64,000 nt of DNA. Origin: Aquarana catesbeiana (Eukaryota > Chordata > Amphibia > Anura > Ranidae). The position numbers were made by a program, and so were the translations under genes. The notes under the pieces are model-generated. The model did not search any database. It was not told the origin of the DNA and worked only from the letters and a program-made list of their open reading frames with translations. Positions 1 to 11,106 of the stretch are shown here, piece by piece (the first letter of the stretch is position 1; each line of letters starts with the position of its first letter). The stretch spans positions 94,461,288-94,525,287 of the forward strand of contig NC_133326.1 of NCBI RefSeq assembly GCF_042186555.1, read 5' to 3'.

Positions 1-240
1 AACAAGCCCTGCTGCAAAGTATTGCATCAAAAATTGTAATTACACGCCCCTGTTAAACAGGGGCTGAAAAACTGGGCCTTAGGCACTGGTGCTGGTGTCA
101 CAACACTGCAACCCCTCACAAATACTTTAGTTGAGTAAGGCAACGAACCCGCCTTGCAAAATATTGCATCAAAAATTGTAATTACATGCCCCTGTTAAAC
201 AGGGGCTGAAAAATTGGGCCTTAGCCACTGGTGGCGGTGC
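1..240. repeat. Tandem repeat, ~142-bp period, hAT subterminal
   Basis: The block beginning ATTGCATCAAAAATTGTAAT occurs at 21 and again at 163, each time followed by a short palindrome (CCCCTGTTAAACAGGGG). It lies 3' of the hAT transposase reading frame and probably belongs to the transposon end. Confidence 0.85.
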
Positions 241-3200
241 CCTGAACCAAAAATATTCGGTGGACAGGCACATCCTGTGATCGGTTACAAAACCTCCAGC
301 AGCACTGAATGTGCGTTCCGAAAGAACGCTGGATGCAGGACAGTCCAGTAGCTCAATTGCATACTGTGCAAGCTCTGGCCAGTCATCCATCCTCAAGACC
401 CAGTAACGCAGAGGATTTTCGGTGGAACAGGTGTCCAAGTCAGATCTTGCCCCTAGGTATTCCTGCACCATGTAAAACAGACGCTGGCGATGGTTGCTGG
501 AACCGATCATACCTTGGGGCTGTGGACTACAAAATTGAACGCATCGGTCAGACGGCCACCTTCTCCACCGCTCCTACTTTGACTGACCGAAGCCTCAGCA
601 ACACGTTGTCCAGGAACAGGAGTTTGTAACCTCCCAGTCTCTGGGATGGCGTTGCACAGACCTTTCCACAAGGCCTCCCAAAGATGTTTCATCCTCTGCT
701 CCCTCTGTGACGGCAAGATAAGGTCCGCAACCTTACCCTTGTAACGTGGATCAAGGAGGGTTGCCAGCCAGTATTGATCCCTCTCATTGATACCACGAAT
801 ACGAGGATCCTTCCGCAGGCTTTGCAGGATCAGGGAGGCCATGCAGCGTAGGTTTGCTGAGGCATTCGGTCCGGAGTCCTCTGGGTCACTAAGGTCGACA
901 TGATCCGCAGCCACCTCCTCCCAGCCACGTACAAGTCCATGGGTTTCTTGGGACTGTAAATGATCCCTTAAGGACTGCTGCTGATGCTGAGTGCAAGGCT
1001 CCACCTCCATGCTGACACAATCCTCCTCTTCCTCCTCCTCCTCCTCCTCTTCCTGTGTGATCGGCGGGCACGCAGGAACACTGTCTGGATAAAGGGGGCC
1101 TTGAGAGCTAAGGAAGTCCTCCTCTTTCTGCCTCTGTTCTGCCTCAAGTGCCCTGTCCATTATTCCATGCAGCGTGTGCTCCAACAGGTGGACAAGGGGG
1201 ACAGTGTCACTGATGCATGCACTGTCACTGCTCACCATCCTCGTGTCCTCCTCAAATGGTGACAGGCTAATGCATGCATCCCTGATCATGGCCCACTGGC
1301 GTGGGGAAAAAAAACAAGCTCCCCTGACCCTGTCCTCGTGCCATAGTCGCACAGGTACTCATTGATGACCCTCTGCTGCATGTGCAGCCGCTGCAGCATG
1401 GCCAACGTTGAGTTCCACCTGGTGAGCATGTCACAGATTAGGCGGTTCTTGGGCAGGTTAAATTCTTTTTGGAGGTCAGCCAGCCGAGCCCTGGCATTAT
1501 ATGACCTGCGTAAATGCACACAGACTTTCCTGGCCTGCCTCAGGACATCCTGTAAGCCCGGGTACCTGCCCAAGAACCACTGCACCACCAAGTTAAGGAC
1601 GTGAGCCAAACAGGGCACATGGGTCAGTTGTCCCTGTCGGAGGGCGGAGAGGAGATTGGTGCCATTGTCACAAACCATCATACCTGCCTTAAGCTGGCGT
1701 GGCGTCAACCACCTCTGAACCTGCACCTGCAGAGCTGACAGAATATCTGTCCCAGTGTGGTTCCTGTCCCCCAAGCACACCAGCTCAAGCACTGCATGGC
1801 ATCTTTTGGCCTGCGTGCTTGCGTAGCCCCTTGAATGCCTACGGAGCACCGCTGGTTCTGAAGACAAATCAGCACAGGAAGAGGCCATGGAGGAAGAAGA
1901 AGAGGAGGGGGTGGAGGAGAGAGGTGTGGCAGAATCACCACTAGTAGTATTTTGGAGGTGTGGTGGCGGAACAACCTCCAACACTACTGCACCCTGTCCT
2001 GCATCCTTCCCAGCTGCCAGAAGAGTCACCCAGTGCACGGTGAAAGATAAGTAACGTCCCTGGCCTTGCCTGCTGGACCATGAGTCAGCGGTAATATGCA
2101 CCTTACCGCTGACCGCCCTGTCCAGCGAGGCCAAGACATTGCCTTCTACATGCCGGCAGGGAGCCGGAATCGCCTCCCGTGAGAAAAAATGGCATTTGGG
2201 AACCTGCCACTGAGGAACCACACATTCCACAAACTCACGGAAGGGGGCAGATTCTACCAACTGAAAAGGCAGCAGTTGAAGTGCTAGCAATTTAGCCAAG
2301 CTAGCATTCAACCGCTGGGCATGTGTATGGCTGGGAGCAAACTTCTTTTTGGCGGTGCAGCAGCTGGGGCAAGGAAATTTGCCTGGTACAATCTGACGTT
2401 GGTGTACCGATAGCAGATTGCCCCCAAGTACTTGGCTGTGACACACCTAATTCTACACCTTCATTCCTCTCAGTGCAGGTCTCAGAGAGGACTGAAGGTA
2501 TAGTGGGGTTGGAGATCCCAGCTGATGATGAGCAAGGAGCAAGGAGAGGTCCTCTTTGTACTTTGGTGTGGGTCTTTTAGGTACGCTTGCCAACGAACTG
2601 CATGGCAGGTCAACATATGCCTGGTCAAGCATGTGGTGCCCAAGCAGGAGATGTTTTGGCCACGCGAGATACGCTTGAGACATATGTTGCAAATAGCAGC
2701 GGTGGGATCTGATGCACTCGTCTCAAAAAAAGCCCACACCAAAGAACTTTTGGAATAACACGCAGAGACAGTAGCGCCCTGCACATGCAGAGCTCTGCGG
2801 TGTGTTGCAGTTGGTGTGCTGCCCTTAAGCTGGCCCCTGGAGGGCATCCTGACTCGTTGTTGATGTGCCTCCTCCTCTCTCCTATCAGGCACCCAAGTGG
2901 AGTCAGTGACCTCATTATACCCTCCCTCCTCATCACTGGAGCAAAGCTGGCAGTATGCTGCAGCTGGGGGAACATGACTGCCAGATTGCTGTCCTTCTTG
3001 GGCACCCCCTCTCTCTGGGCTCACGTTACTGCCTTCCTCTAGCTGGGTACCATCATCGGAACCTTCAAAACGCTGGGCATCCTCCTGGAGCATGTACCCA
3101 ACACTGTGGTCAGACAGTTCAGGGGACTCCCTAGGAGGACATGGTGGGGCTAGGGAAGGAGTGACTGATGCCATTGAGCCAAGGGAAGAGGATGAGGACG

Positions 3201-3260
3201 GCTTGGTCATCCACTCTACCAAGTCTTCCGCATGTTGCGGCTAAAGGCGGCCAACTGCTG
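169..3260 (-). pseudogene. hAT transposase pseudogene (BED finger, RNase H-like core, dimerisation domain)
   Basis: Four reading-frame pieces, read downward from 3222, make one degraded transposase. The first (3222-2482) has a Ser-rich start and a BED-type zinc finger (WxF, CxxC, HxxxxH spacing). The second (2446-1286) has the start of the RNase H-like core, with ITADSW and CDNGTN carrying likely catalytic Asp residues. The third (1352-507) includes an acidic Glu run. The fourth (510-169) has the hAT dimerisation signature PASSVLSERTFSAAG. One break falls near an A8 run at about 1310. Upstream of 3222 the frame reads HAEDLVEWMTKPSSSS after a TAG; the same peptide type appears in the second hAT at 10.6 kb. 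The protein would bind and cut transposon ends, but this copy is broken. Confidence 0.88.
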
Positions 3261-3462
3261 GAAAAAAGGACAAGCGTGTCCCACGGCCATGTGCTGATGA
3301 GGATGCACCATCTCCACGACCAGCACTGTTGCCTCTAGACACAGAGCCTGCTTGCCCTCTTTTATTGGCTTATGACTGTCTGCCTCTCCTTGATGGCCTT
3401 TCAGACATACTAATGGCCCGCAGTGAGATGTAGCTGCACAAAGCTGGGATGTATATATATAT

Positions 3463-3818
3463 ACTGATACTGCAGCTAGCAGAATCAACTGCCTGCCTGT
3501 AGTATTATTAGTATGAGAACACCAGCAATTGTCTTCAGGTAGCTTTAGGTGCACACTGTGTAGAGGACACAGTACACTAACTCTAAATACTGTAGCTGCC
3601 TGCCTGTGGTATTAATATAGGATCAGAACACCACTAATTTTCTTCAGGTAGCTTTAGGTGCACACTGTGCAGAGGATGCACTACACTAACTGTAAATACT
3701 ATAGCTGCCTGCTTGTGGTATTAATAGGATCAGAAGAACACCACTAATTTTCTTCAGGTAGCTTTAGGTGCACACTGTGCAGAGGACACAGTACACTAAC
3801 TGTAAATACTGTAGCTGA
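3463..3818. repeat. Tandem repeat, ~110-bp period, 5' subterminal region of hAT
   Basis: Units beginning AGGTAGCTTTAGGTGCACAC start at about 3536, 3645 and 3757, with a diverged partial copy before them. Each contains the self-similar phrase TAAATACTGTAGCTGCCTGC. It lies between the transposase start and the inferred transposon end. Confidence 0.85.
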
Positions 3819-3960
3819 AGAGTAGAGGGGAGAGGGGACATCTCTGCCTTGTTCCCTTAGCAAGAGGTATAGTGCCTGAGATGAAGTCTGGAGTAACTAA
3901 TCTAGCCGTTGGGGATGAAAACATCTGCTGTAAAAAACGTGTAATTGAACCCGAAAAACA
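3815..3960 (-). pseudogene. L1-clade reverse transcriptase fragment
   Basis: The minus strand encodes the RT palm motif GTRQRCPLSPLLF preceded by LQQMFSSPTARL, close to the corresponding part of the intact L1-clade element at 35.7-39.5 kb. Only about 45 codons remain, wedged between the hAT end and the Tc1 fragment. It is probably a 3'-fragment insertion or a recombination scar. Confidence 0.75.
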
Positions 3961-4388
3961 AGGAACCAGTTTAAGATGATTTGAGCTTTGTGACATGGTG
4001 CATTATCCTGCTGGAAGTAGCCATCAGAAAGGGATGGACATGGTCAACAATAGTACTCAGGTAGGCCATGTCATTTAAAAAATGCTCAATTGGTACTAAG
4101 GGGCCCAAAGTGTGCCAAGAAAATATCCCCCACCCAATTACACCACCACCACCCTGAACCATTTATACAAGACAAGATGGATCCATGCTTTCATGTTGTT
4201 AACGTCAAATTCTGACCCTACCATCTGAATGCCGCAGCTGAAAACAAGACTCTTCAAACCAGCCAACTTTTTTCCAATCTTCTATTGTCCAATTTGGTGA
4301 GCCTGTGCAAATTGTAGCCTCAGTTTCCTGTTCTTAGCTGACAGGAGTGGCACTCGTTATGATCTTCTGCTGCAGTAGCCTATCTGCT
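3955..4388 (-). pseudogene. Tc1-like transposase, catalytic-domain part (decayed)
   Basis: On the minus strand the sequence reads through the Tc1 DDE core, including WGIFSWHTLGPLVPIEH and, before it, sequence matching the helix-rich N half of the domain. Stops and a frameshift break it. It ends at about 3955, just after a NWFL-type motif, where an L1-like fragment begins. It is the downstream half of the transposase whose N-terminus lies at 7855-8397. Confidence 0.85.
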
Positions 4389-4835
4389 TTAACCACTTAA
4401 CAACCGGCCCATAGCCAAATGACGGCTACAGGGCGGTTGTTTAACTCTGGGAGGGCGTCCAGGGACGTCCTCCCAGAATTCTGCTCTCGCGCGCCCCCTA
4501 GGGCGCGCACTTGAGAGCATCCGTGACCGCCGGGTCCAGAGGACCCGGCGCATCACAGATCCCGGTAAATGGCCGCTGATCGCGGCCGTTTACCATGTGA
4601 TCGCTCCGTCAAATGACGGAGCGATCACATGTAAACAAACCGGCGTCATCTGATGACGCCGGTTCCTCTCCTCCCCCTCTCCTCCCCTCCTGTGTACCGA
4701 TCGGTACACTGTGAGCGGAGAGGGGGATGGATGGATGGCTGCAGCGTTGTGGGCTGTATGTGTAGTGCCCACAGCGCTGCACAGAGACATCCAGCCATCC
4801 ATCCATCCATGCTCAGCCATCCCCACTACTCTGCA

Positions 4836-5860
4836 TGCCCTGCAATGCTGTGCAATACTCTGCAATTCCCTCTGCAATGCCCCATAATACTCTGCCATAC
4901 CCCTGCAATACTCTGCCATACCCTGGAATACCCCGCAATACTCTGCCATACCCTACAATACCCCGCAATACTCTGTCATACCCTGGAATACCCCGCAATA
5001 CTCTGCCATACCCTACAATACCCTGCAATACTCTGCCATACCCTGCAATACCCCACAATACTCTGCCATACCCTGGAATACCCCGCAATACTCTGCCATA
5101 CCCTGGAATACCCCGCAATACTCTGCCATACCCTGGAATACCCCGCAATACTCTGCCATACCCTGCAATACCCCGCAATACTCTGCCATACCCTGGAATA
5201 CCCCGCAATACTCTGCCATACCCTGGAATACCCCACAATACTCTGCCATACCCTGCAATACCCCGCAATACTCTGCCATACCCTGGAATACCCCGCAATA
5301 CTTTGCCATACCCTGGAATACCCCGCAATACTCTGCCATACCCTGCAATACCCCGCAATACTCTGCCATACCCTGCAATACCCCGCAATACTCTGCCATA
5401 CCCTGGAATACCCCACAATACTCTGCCATACCCTGGAATACCCCGCAATACTCTGCCATACCCTGCAATACCCCGCAATACTCTGCCATACCCTGCAATA
5501 CCCTGAAATACCCCGCAATACTCTGCCATACCCTGCAATACCCCGAAATATCCCGCAATACTCTGCCATACCCAGCCATACCCAGCCATACTCTGCAATA
5601 CTCAGTGATACCCAGCCATACTCTGCAATACTCAGTGATACCCAGCCATACCCAGCCATGCTCTGCAATACCCCGCAAAAATCTGCAATACTCTGCCATA
5701 ACCCGCAATACTCTGCCATACCCAGCCATACTCTGCAATACCCCGCAATACCCAGCCATACTCTGCAATACTTGGTGATACCCAGCCATACTCTGCGATA
5801 CTCTGCAATACCCAGCCATACTCAGCCATACCCAGCCATGCTCAGCCATACCCAGCCTCT
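4836..5860. repeat. 30-bp minisatellite inside the piggyBac composite
   Basis: More than 20 near-identical 30-bp units run from about 4880 to 5530. Their common form is CCCTGGAATACCCCGCAATA followed by CTCTGCCATA. More diverged units (CCCAGCCATA, CTCAGTGATA) continue to about 5860. The period is divisible by three and lacks stops, so long open frames occur on both strands (for example 4653-6002 plus). I regard those as an artefact of the repeat, not genes. Confidence 0.97.
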
Positions 5861-6021
5861 GTATGTGGCCAGGCTGTGGAAGTCTCACACACGTGGTATC
5901 GCCGTACTCAGGAGGAGTAGGAGAATCTATTTTGGGGTGTCATTTTTGGTATGTACATGTTATGTGTTAGAAATACTGTATAAATGGACAACTTTGTGTT
6001 AAAAAAAAAAAAAAAAGCGTT

Positions 6022-7854
6022 TTAACCACTTCCCGCCTTCCGTCATACGACGTCCTTGACTTTGTGCGGGGATATCTGAACGATGGGTGCAGCTACAGGC
6101 ATCATTCAGATATCAGCTTTTTCAGCCGGCGATTCCCTACACCATAAGAATGATCATAGCGGCTGTTACACTGCTTGATTGTTCTTACGGGAGGCGAGAG
6201 GGGACGTCCCCCCCTCCCGCCGCCCTCCGGTGCTTCTACCGACTCACCGCTACGATCGAAGCCAGGATCTTTTGGTTTTTTTGTTTTTTTTTTATTTCAG
6301 GCACAGCCTAGAGGTGAGATGTGGGGTCTTATTGACCCCATATCTCACTGTAAAGAGGACCTGTCATGCCATATTCCTATTACAAGGGATGTTTACATTC
6401 CTTGTAATAGGAATAAAAGTGATCAAAAAAATTTATTTTTGGAAAAAAGTGTCAAACTAAAATAAATAAAGTAAAATGAACAATAAAAAAAAATAATTTT
6501 CTTTTAAAGCGCCCCTGTCCGTGTGCTCACATGCAGAAGCGAACGCATACGCAAGTCCCGCCCACATATGAAAACGGTGTTCAAACCACACATGTGAGGT
6601 ATCGCTGCGATCGGTAGAGCGAGAGCAATAATTTTGGCCCTAGACCTCCTCTGTAACTCAAAATTTGTAACCAGTAAAAAATTTTAAAGCGTCGCCTATG
6701 CGGATTTTTAAGTGGCGAAGTTTGGCGCCATTCCACAAGCGTGTGCAATTTTGAAAGGTGACAGGTATCTATTTACTCGGCGTAACTTCATCTTTCATAT
6801 TATGCAAAAACAATGGGCTAACCTTACTGTTTTGCTTTTTTTTTAAAGCAAAAAACTGTTTTTTTTCCCAAAAAAACGCGTTCGAAAAATTGCTGCGCAA
6901 ATATCGTGCGAGATAAAAAGTTGCAATGACCGCTATTGTATTCTCTAGGGTCTTTGCTAAAAAAACATATATAATGTTTTGGGGTTCTATGTAATTTTCT
7001 AGCAAATAAATGATGATTTTTACATGTAGGAGAGAAATGTCAGAATTGGCCTGGGTGCTCCAGAACGCCTGAAGGTGCTCCCCTGCATGTTGGGTCTCTG
7101 TATATGGCCACGCTGTGTAAAAGTCTCACACATGTGGTATCGCCATACTCAGGAGTAATAGCAGAATGTGTTTTGGAGTGTAATTTGTGGTATGCATATG
7201 CTGTGTGTGAGAAATAACCTGCTAATATGACAATTTTGTGAAAAAAAAAAAAAGAAAAAAAAAAAACTTGATTTTGCAAATTGTGGGAAAAAATGACAAC
7301 TTCAAAAAACTCACCATGCATCTTTCTAAATACCTTGGAATGTCTTCTTTCCAAAAAGGGATCATTTGGGGGGTATTTGTACTTTTCTGGCATGTTAGGG
7401 TCTCAAGAAATGAGATAGGCCATCAGTACTTCAGGTGTGATCAATTTTCAGATATTGGCACCATAGCTTGTGGACGCTATAACTTTCACAAAGACCAAAT
7501 AAAATACACTAATTTGGGTTATTTTTACCAAAGATATGTAGCGGTATAAATTTTGGCCAAAATATATGAAGAAAAATTACTAATTTTCAAAATTTTATAA
7601 CAGAAACGAAGAAAAATTTATTTTTTTACAGATTTTTCGGTCTTTTTTCTTTTATAGCGCAAAAAATAAAGAACCCAGCTGTGATTAAATACCACCAAAA
7701 GAAAGCTCTATTTGTGTGAAAAAAAGGACAAAAAATTCATATAGATACAGTGTTGCATGACTGAGTAATTGTCATTCAAAATGTGAGAGCACCAAAAGCT
7801 GAAAATTGGTCTGGTTATTAAGGGGGTTTAAGTGCCCAGTGGTCAAGTGGTTAA
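6022..7854. mobile_element. Second piggyBac-type unit nested in the composite
   Basis: It starts with TTAACCACTTCCCGCC at 6022, inside an A-rich arm of the first element (an equivalent A-rich stretch is intact in the 12-18 kb element). The body contains an inverted pair around 6370-6412 (CCTATTACAAGGGATG and CATTCCTTGTAATAGG) and a block (about 6550-7030) that matches, in opposite orientation, the piggyBac arm at 11.58-12.1 kb. It ends at the TTAA at 7851. The missing right half of the first element points to recombination or deletion after insertion. Confidence 0.7.
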
Positions 7855-8397
7855 AGTTCAATGTGTTGTGCATTCAGAGATGGTATTCTGCATACCTTGG
7901 TTGTAACGAGTGGTTATTTGGGTTACCGTTGCCTTTCTATCTCGAACCATTCTCCTTTGACATCAACAAGGCATTTTCCTCCACACAACTTTCGCTCACT
8001 GGATTTTTTCTCTTTTTTGGACCAATCTTTGAATCTTTGTAAACCCTAGAGATGGCTGTGTGTGAAAATCGCAGAAGAGCAGCAGTTTTTGAAATACTTT
8101 GACCAGCCCATCTAGCACCAACAACCATGCCATGTTCCAAGTCACATAAAGTGGAAGTAAACCCATCAATTTATCTGTTTCAAAAACCAGTACATTTCCG
8201 GCATGTGCCAAGAATGCAACTGTCACATTGGTTGCGCTCTAAACCAAACTGTTAAATCTTCCAATGGCTGGTGTCATAACTGATCACATGTGCAGCATAA
8301 CGGCAGTTGAAGATCAAACAAAGGCTAAGATGGCAGCTTCCTTGGCTGAAAACAATAGGAGGGTTTCCTTCTACTTTAAATCCCCTTTCTTACCCAT
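7855..8397 (-). pseudogene. Tc1-like transposase N-terminal (DNA-binding) part, split by a MITE
   Basis: The start codon at 8397 begins MGKKGDL. After seven codons the frame is broken by the 236-bp MITE at 8145-8380 and resumes with the helix-turn-helix region (GMVVGARWAGQSIS, FSHTAISRVY). It then degrades, with a recognisable TQITTRYNQGMQNTISECTT stretch, to the piggyBac boundary at 7855. This is the paired HTH DNA-binding domain of Tc1 transposases. Its catalytic half lies across the insertion at 3955-4388. Confidence 0.85.
8145..8380. mobile_element. Short TTAA-type MITE inside the Tc1 gene
   Basis: Terminal inverted repeats pair ATAAAGTGGAAGTAAACCC on the left with GGGTTTCCTTCTACTTTAAA on the right. 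Removing it leaves one TTAA in the Tc1 start region (codons for Asp-Leu), so the target duplication is TTAA with one mutated copy. It has no coding capacity. It resembles the AAAGTGG-type MITEs at 47.6 and 61.1 kb. Confidence 0.85.
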
Positions 8398-8544
8398 TCT
8401 GATGCTCAGTTTGAACTTCAGCAAGTTGTCTTCACCACATCTAGATGCCTAAATGCATTGAGTTTCTGCCACATGATTAGTTGATTAGCAATCTGTGCTA
8501 CCAAGCAATTACACAGTTGTACCTAATACAGTAGTCGGTGAATG

Positions 8545-9028
8545 TATAACCTACACAATTTTATATTTGTATAAAACAACCAAAGCAAAACTTTTCACCC
8601 AATACTATATATGTTAGTGAAAACAGGTAAACATAGCAACATTTAAATCTACTTAATCTAATGGTAGAGCTAATTATGCAGAAAAATAAATTAACCAATA
8701 TTTGCTTAGACTCAGAGCAGCAAACACTGTACATCAATAAAAAGGACCCCTTGGCGGTATTTCTTTTGAGTGGAGAAATTAGAAAGATGGGACATCAAGT
8801 GTACTGCTTCCAGTGCAAGTGCATTAATCTGAAATCTGCCATGGACGACCAATACAGTTAAATATTAATAGACTCAAAGATCTAAATGTGTTTTATATTA
8901 TGTGTTAGATAAAAAGGAAACAATGTGAAAGATAACATCCCGAGAAAGAAAATAGAGAACGTAAATGAAAAGTTTCAATTTTATATCATCTGGATAAAAT
9001 GTTTACCTCTTAGTTGTGTGATTTCAAT
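8545..9028. other. Unassigned AT-rich sequence
   Basis: I see no coding region, RNA gene or recognisable repeat here. A 66-codon open frame at 8661-8861 has no recognisable motif and looks like chance. Confidence 0.6.
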
Positions 9029-9385
9029 AAATAGAGCATAAACAGATGGCTAATATCTACAAACAGTCTTAACAATCTATTGTGTGCAAATCTTAGGTGT
9101 TTTTTGGAGATGCCTAAAGGTGTCTCAGAAATCAGGATCTAAGGCTTACCCTTACTAATGGCATGTCATTTGTGCACACACTACAAGGGGGTCCCTTTTA
9201 AGAGATTTTTATTTTTAATCATTACCAGGTGTAAATAGAGCACAAACAGATGGCATATAACTACCAACAGTCTGATATCTATTATGTGCATATCTTAGGA
9301 GGGTTTTTGGAGGTTCCTAAAGATACCGCTCAGAAATCTGTGTTTAAGGCTTGTCATTATTAATGGCATGCTCTTTGTGCACATT
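9029..9385. repeat. Imperfect tandem duplication, ~203-bp spacing
   Basis: Two related blocks start with AAATAGAGCATAAACAGATGGC at 9029 (shown 20-nt core AAATAGAGCATAAACAGATG) and its variant at 9232. Both continue through AATGGCATG and TTTGTGCACA. Identity is roughly 75-80% by eye. No coding content. Confidence 0.75.
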
Positions 9386-9767
9386 ACTGATATAAAAAAA
9401 AATTGGGAACACCACAAAGTGATTTTTAAGTGATTTTTTTTTTTAATAAACACTGGGTATAAGTATGCTTAGGCCAGAGGACTAGTTTTGCACTATATTA
9501 TTAAAAAACATCCCCCGTACCTAGTTGAATAAAAGCACTTAAAATATTCTAATGGATAGTGCTGTTTTCTTTCACCTGTCCAACAGAAATACCCATATAT
9601 GTTTGATGTCTATTGAGGTAATCAGTCTTGCTATAGACCAAGGATCTCCAAACTAATCAGAACGAGGGCCAGTTCATGTATAATATACAAAAAACACAGT
9701 TTTATAAATAAATGAATATCATTGAAATTAATAAATACGTTTCTCCATACTTTCAAGAGTGCCTAGT
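9386..9767. other. Mostly unassigned; possible truncated hAT end
   Basis: At 9642-9690 the phrase CAAGGATCTCCAAACT followed by GAGGGCCAGTTCATG resembles the terminal part of Charlie-type hAT MITEs (compare 28481). No partner end is visible. The rest is AT-rich with nothing recognisable. Confidence 0.45.
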
Positions 9768-10050
9768 AGAGTTGAGCGAACAGCAGAAGTTTGGGCCAAA
9801 CATCACCTGTTCTGCGAACACCTGAATTTACAGGGTGCTCGGCAAATGTTCGCCTGCCGAGTGCCCAACAATGCATTGCATGCTTCACAGTACATTCTAG
9901 GGTCCTAATTGGATAAAGCACTGCACCTGACCGCTGGTCAGGTGCAAGGCTTTGCCAATTAGGGCACAGAGTACTGTCAGAGCCCCGATTGGACAAAGTG
10001 ATGATGACTTTGCCCAATAATGGCTCAGTGCCCATAGTCCCACCCCACAC

Positions 10051-10058
10051 TATAAAAG
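10051..10058 (+). promoter_or_regulatory. TATA-like box of the hAT 5' region
   Basis: TATAAAAG lies about 590 bp upstream of the recognisable transposase peptide and just before the GTATAGTGT repeats. Position and sequence fit a transposon promoter; this is inference only. Confidence 0.45.
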
Positions 10059-10320
10059 GTTCCTTCCCATAGGAAGCTTTTGCAGTGTGTTGTAGTGTTA
10101 GTATAGTGTGAATATAGTGTGTCAGTATAGTGTGTGTATAGTGTAGTGTGTCAGTATAGTGTGAGTATAGTGTAGTGTCAGTGTAGCGTGTTAGCGTAGT
10201 ACAGTGTTTAACACAACATTACATAACATTTAGTACTGTACACCCCTTTTTTTGGGTTGCTGCATGGTTTGTTTGTTTTTTGTCCCCTGCTTTCCCCCTT
10301 TTTTTTTTAATTGTCAGCAG

Positions 10321-10601
10321 CAGTTTTTCTGACTGTAACACTGGTGTTCCCCCTTTTTTCTTTTTTAATAATTTTTACATTTCTGTCAGCGTCAGTCCTC
10401 AATTTAAAGTGCACTAAACACTACTGTTCATTCAATAAAGTGCATCCAATCACACGTTTAGTGCAGTTTTTCTGACTGTGACACTGGTGTTCCCCCTTTT
10501 TTCTTTTTATAATTTTTACATTTCTGTCACCGTCAGTCCTCAATTTAAAGTGCACCAAACACCACTGTTCATTCAATAAAGTGCATCCAATCACACATTT
10601 A
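10321..10601. repeat. Two ~142-bp direct repeats in hAT 5' region
   Basis: Copies starting CAGTTTTTCTGACTGT at 10321 and 10463 run through TTCATTCAATAAAGTGCATCC. They are about 95% identical by eye. A simpler array of TATAGTGTG units precedes them at 10080-10200. Confidence 0.88.
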
Positions 10602-10718
10602 GAAAAACACCTCCAGTGTGAAAAGGGTCTTAGTGTTATCCAGCCCCCGCATGCAGAGGAGGTGGTGGACTGGCTTGCTAAACCATCCTCATCCTCCTTA
10701 TCCTCACTGACAGATATA
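10581..10718 (+). pseudogene. Truncated hAT transposase N-terminus
   Basis: The frame reads IQPPHAEEVVDWLAKPSSSS and then a Ser/Leu stretch before it leaves hAT homology at about 10718. The match to the hAT transposase leader at 3.2 kb identifies it. It stops before any BED finger. Confidence 0.7.
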
Positions 10719-11106
10719 TGTAAAAAAAAAGAATGTCAGAAATTGCCCGTCAATAAAAAAAGTTTAAAAAAATGCCACGCCAAAATGTAAAAAAAAAATG
10801 GCACGAGGTCCCCTCCAAAATCCATAACAGACCCTTATCCAAGCATGCAGCCCGGCAGGTAAGAAAAGGGAGGGACGAGCGAGCGCCTTGACAAGGGCCT
10901 CATCCCCACAACCATGGCCGGTGGTTGCGGAGGTCTGCAGGCAGGGGTCTTATTGGAATCTGGAAGCCCCCTTTAAAAGGGGGCCCCCAGATCCTGCCCC
11001 CCATGGGAATGAGTATCGGGTACATAGTACCGTTACCCATTTACCAAAAAAGTGTCAAAAAGTACAAAAAGCACAGACAGTTTTTGACAAATCCTTTATT
11101 AACCAC

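Larger units (their letters stand above)
1..3818 (-). mobile_element. hAT-superfamily DNA transposon (BED/ZBED type), decayed, cut by the window edge
   Basis: The minus strand carries a BED zinc finger, an RNase H-like core and a C-terminal hAT dimerisation domain, in the order of a hAT transposase. Both subterminal regions hold tandem repeats (about 142 bp at the low end, about 110 bp at the high end), a common layout for large hAT elements. The high end abuts an L1-like fragment near 3818. The low end and its terminal inverted repeat lie outside the window. Several frame breaks make it non-autonomous today. The assignment rests on recognised domains; the family name is not known to me. Confidence 0.85.
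4389..7854. mobile_element. Composite non-autonomous piggyBac insertion
   Basis: It is flanked by TTAA at 4389-4392 and 7851-7854, with inverted ends TTAACCACTTAAC and GTCAAGTGGTTAA. The left arm (to about 4720) is GC-rich and full of short hairpins, for example GATCGCTCCGTCA with TGACGGAGCGATC. The right arm (about 7060-7854) is AT-rich and matches, in reverse complement, the left end of the larger piggyBac at 12.19 kb. There is no transposase; a 30-bp minisatellite fills the middle. A second TTAACCACTT end at 6022 suggests one piggyBac landed in another, or a recombinant of two. Confidence 0.85.
3955..8544 (-). mobile_element. Tc1-like (IS630/Tc1/mariner) transposon, interrupted twice
   Basis: The 5' end lies at 8544, where the minus strand begins CATTCACCGACTACTGTAT. 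A start codon follows at 8397. The coding region is split by a MITE (8145-8380) and by a piggyBac composite (4389-7854), then continues to about 3955 and stops inside the catalytic domain. Joining the flanks across each insertion restores a plausible transposase reading through a single TTAA. I recognise the translated pieces (GMVVGARWAGQSIS, HTAISRVYKD, GGGGVIGWGIFSWHTLGPLV) as a widespread vertebrate Tc1-like family. The 3' third and right inverted repeat are missing. Confidence 0.88.
9768..10718 (+). mobile_element. 5' end of a second hAT element, truncated in its first coding exon
   Basis: It begins TAGAGTTGAGCGAAC and contains a TATA-like box, a run of GTATAGTGT-type units, two ~142-bp direct repeats, and then the start of a transposase frame (HAEEVVDWLAKPSSSS). 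That peptide aligns with HAEDLVEWMTKPSSSS upstream of the hAT pseudogene at 3.22 kb, so the family is the same or close. The element breaks off at about 10718 where the foldback repeat begins. Confidence 0.75.

Noticed and set aside
4653..6002. 449-codon open frame and several long antisense frames
   Set aside because: They lie in a 30-bp tandem array whose period is a multiple of three and lacks stops; the frames are open on both strands and repeat a ten-residue unit. No start context or domain.
10020..10200. TATA-like box with GTATAGTGT repeats as a host promoter
   Set aside because: The context is the 5' end of a hAT transposon; no host gene follows.
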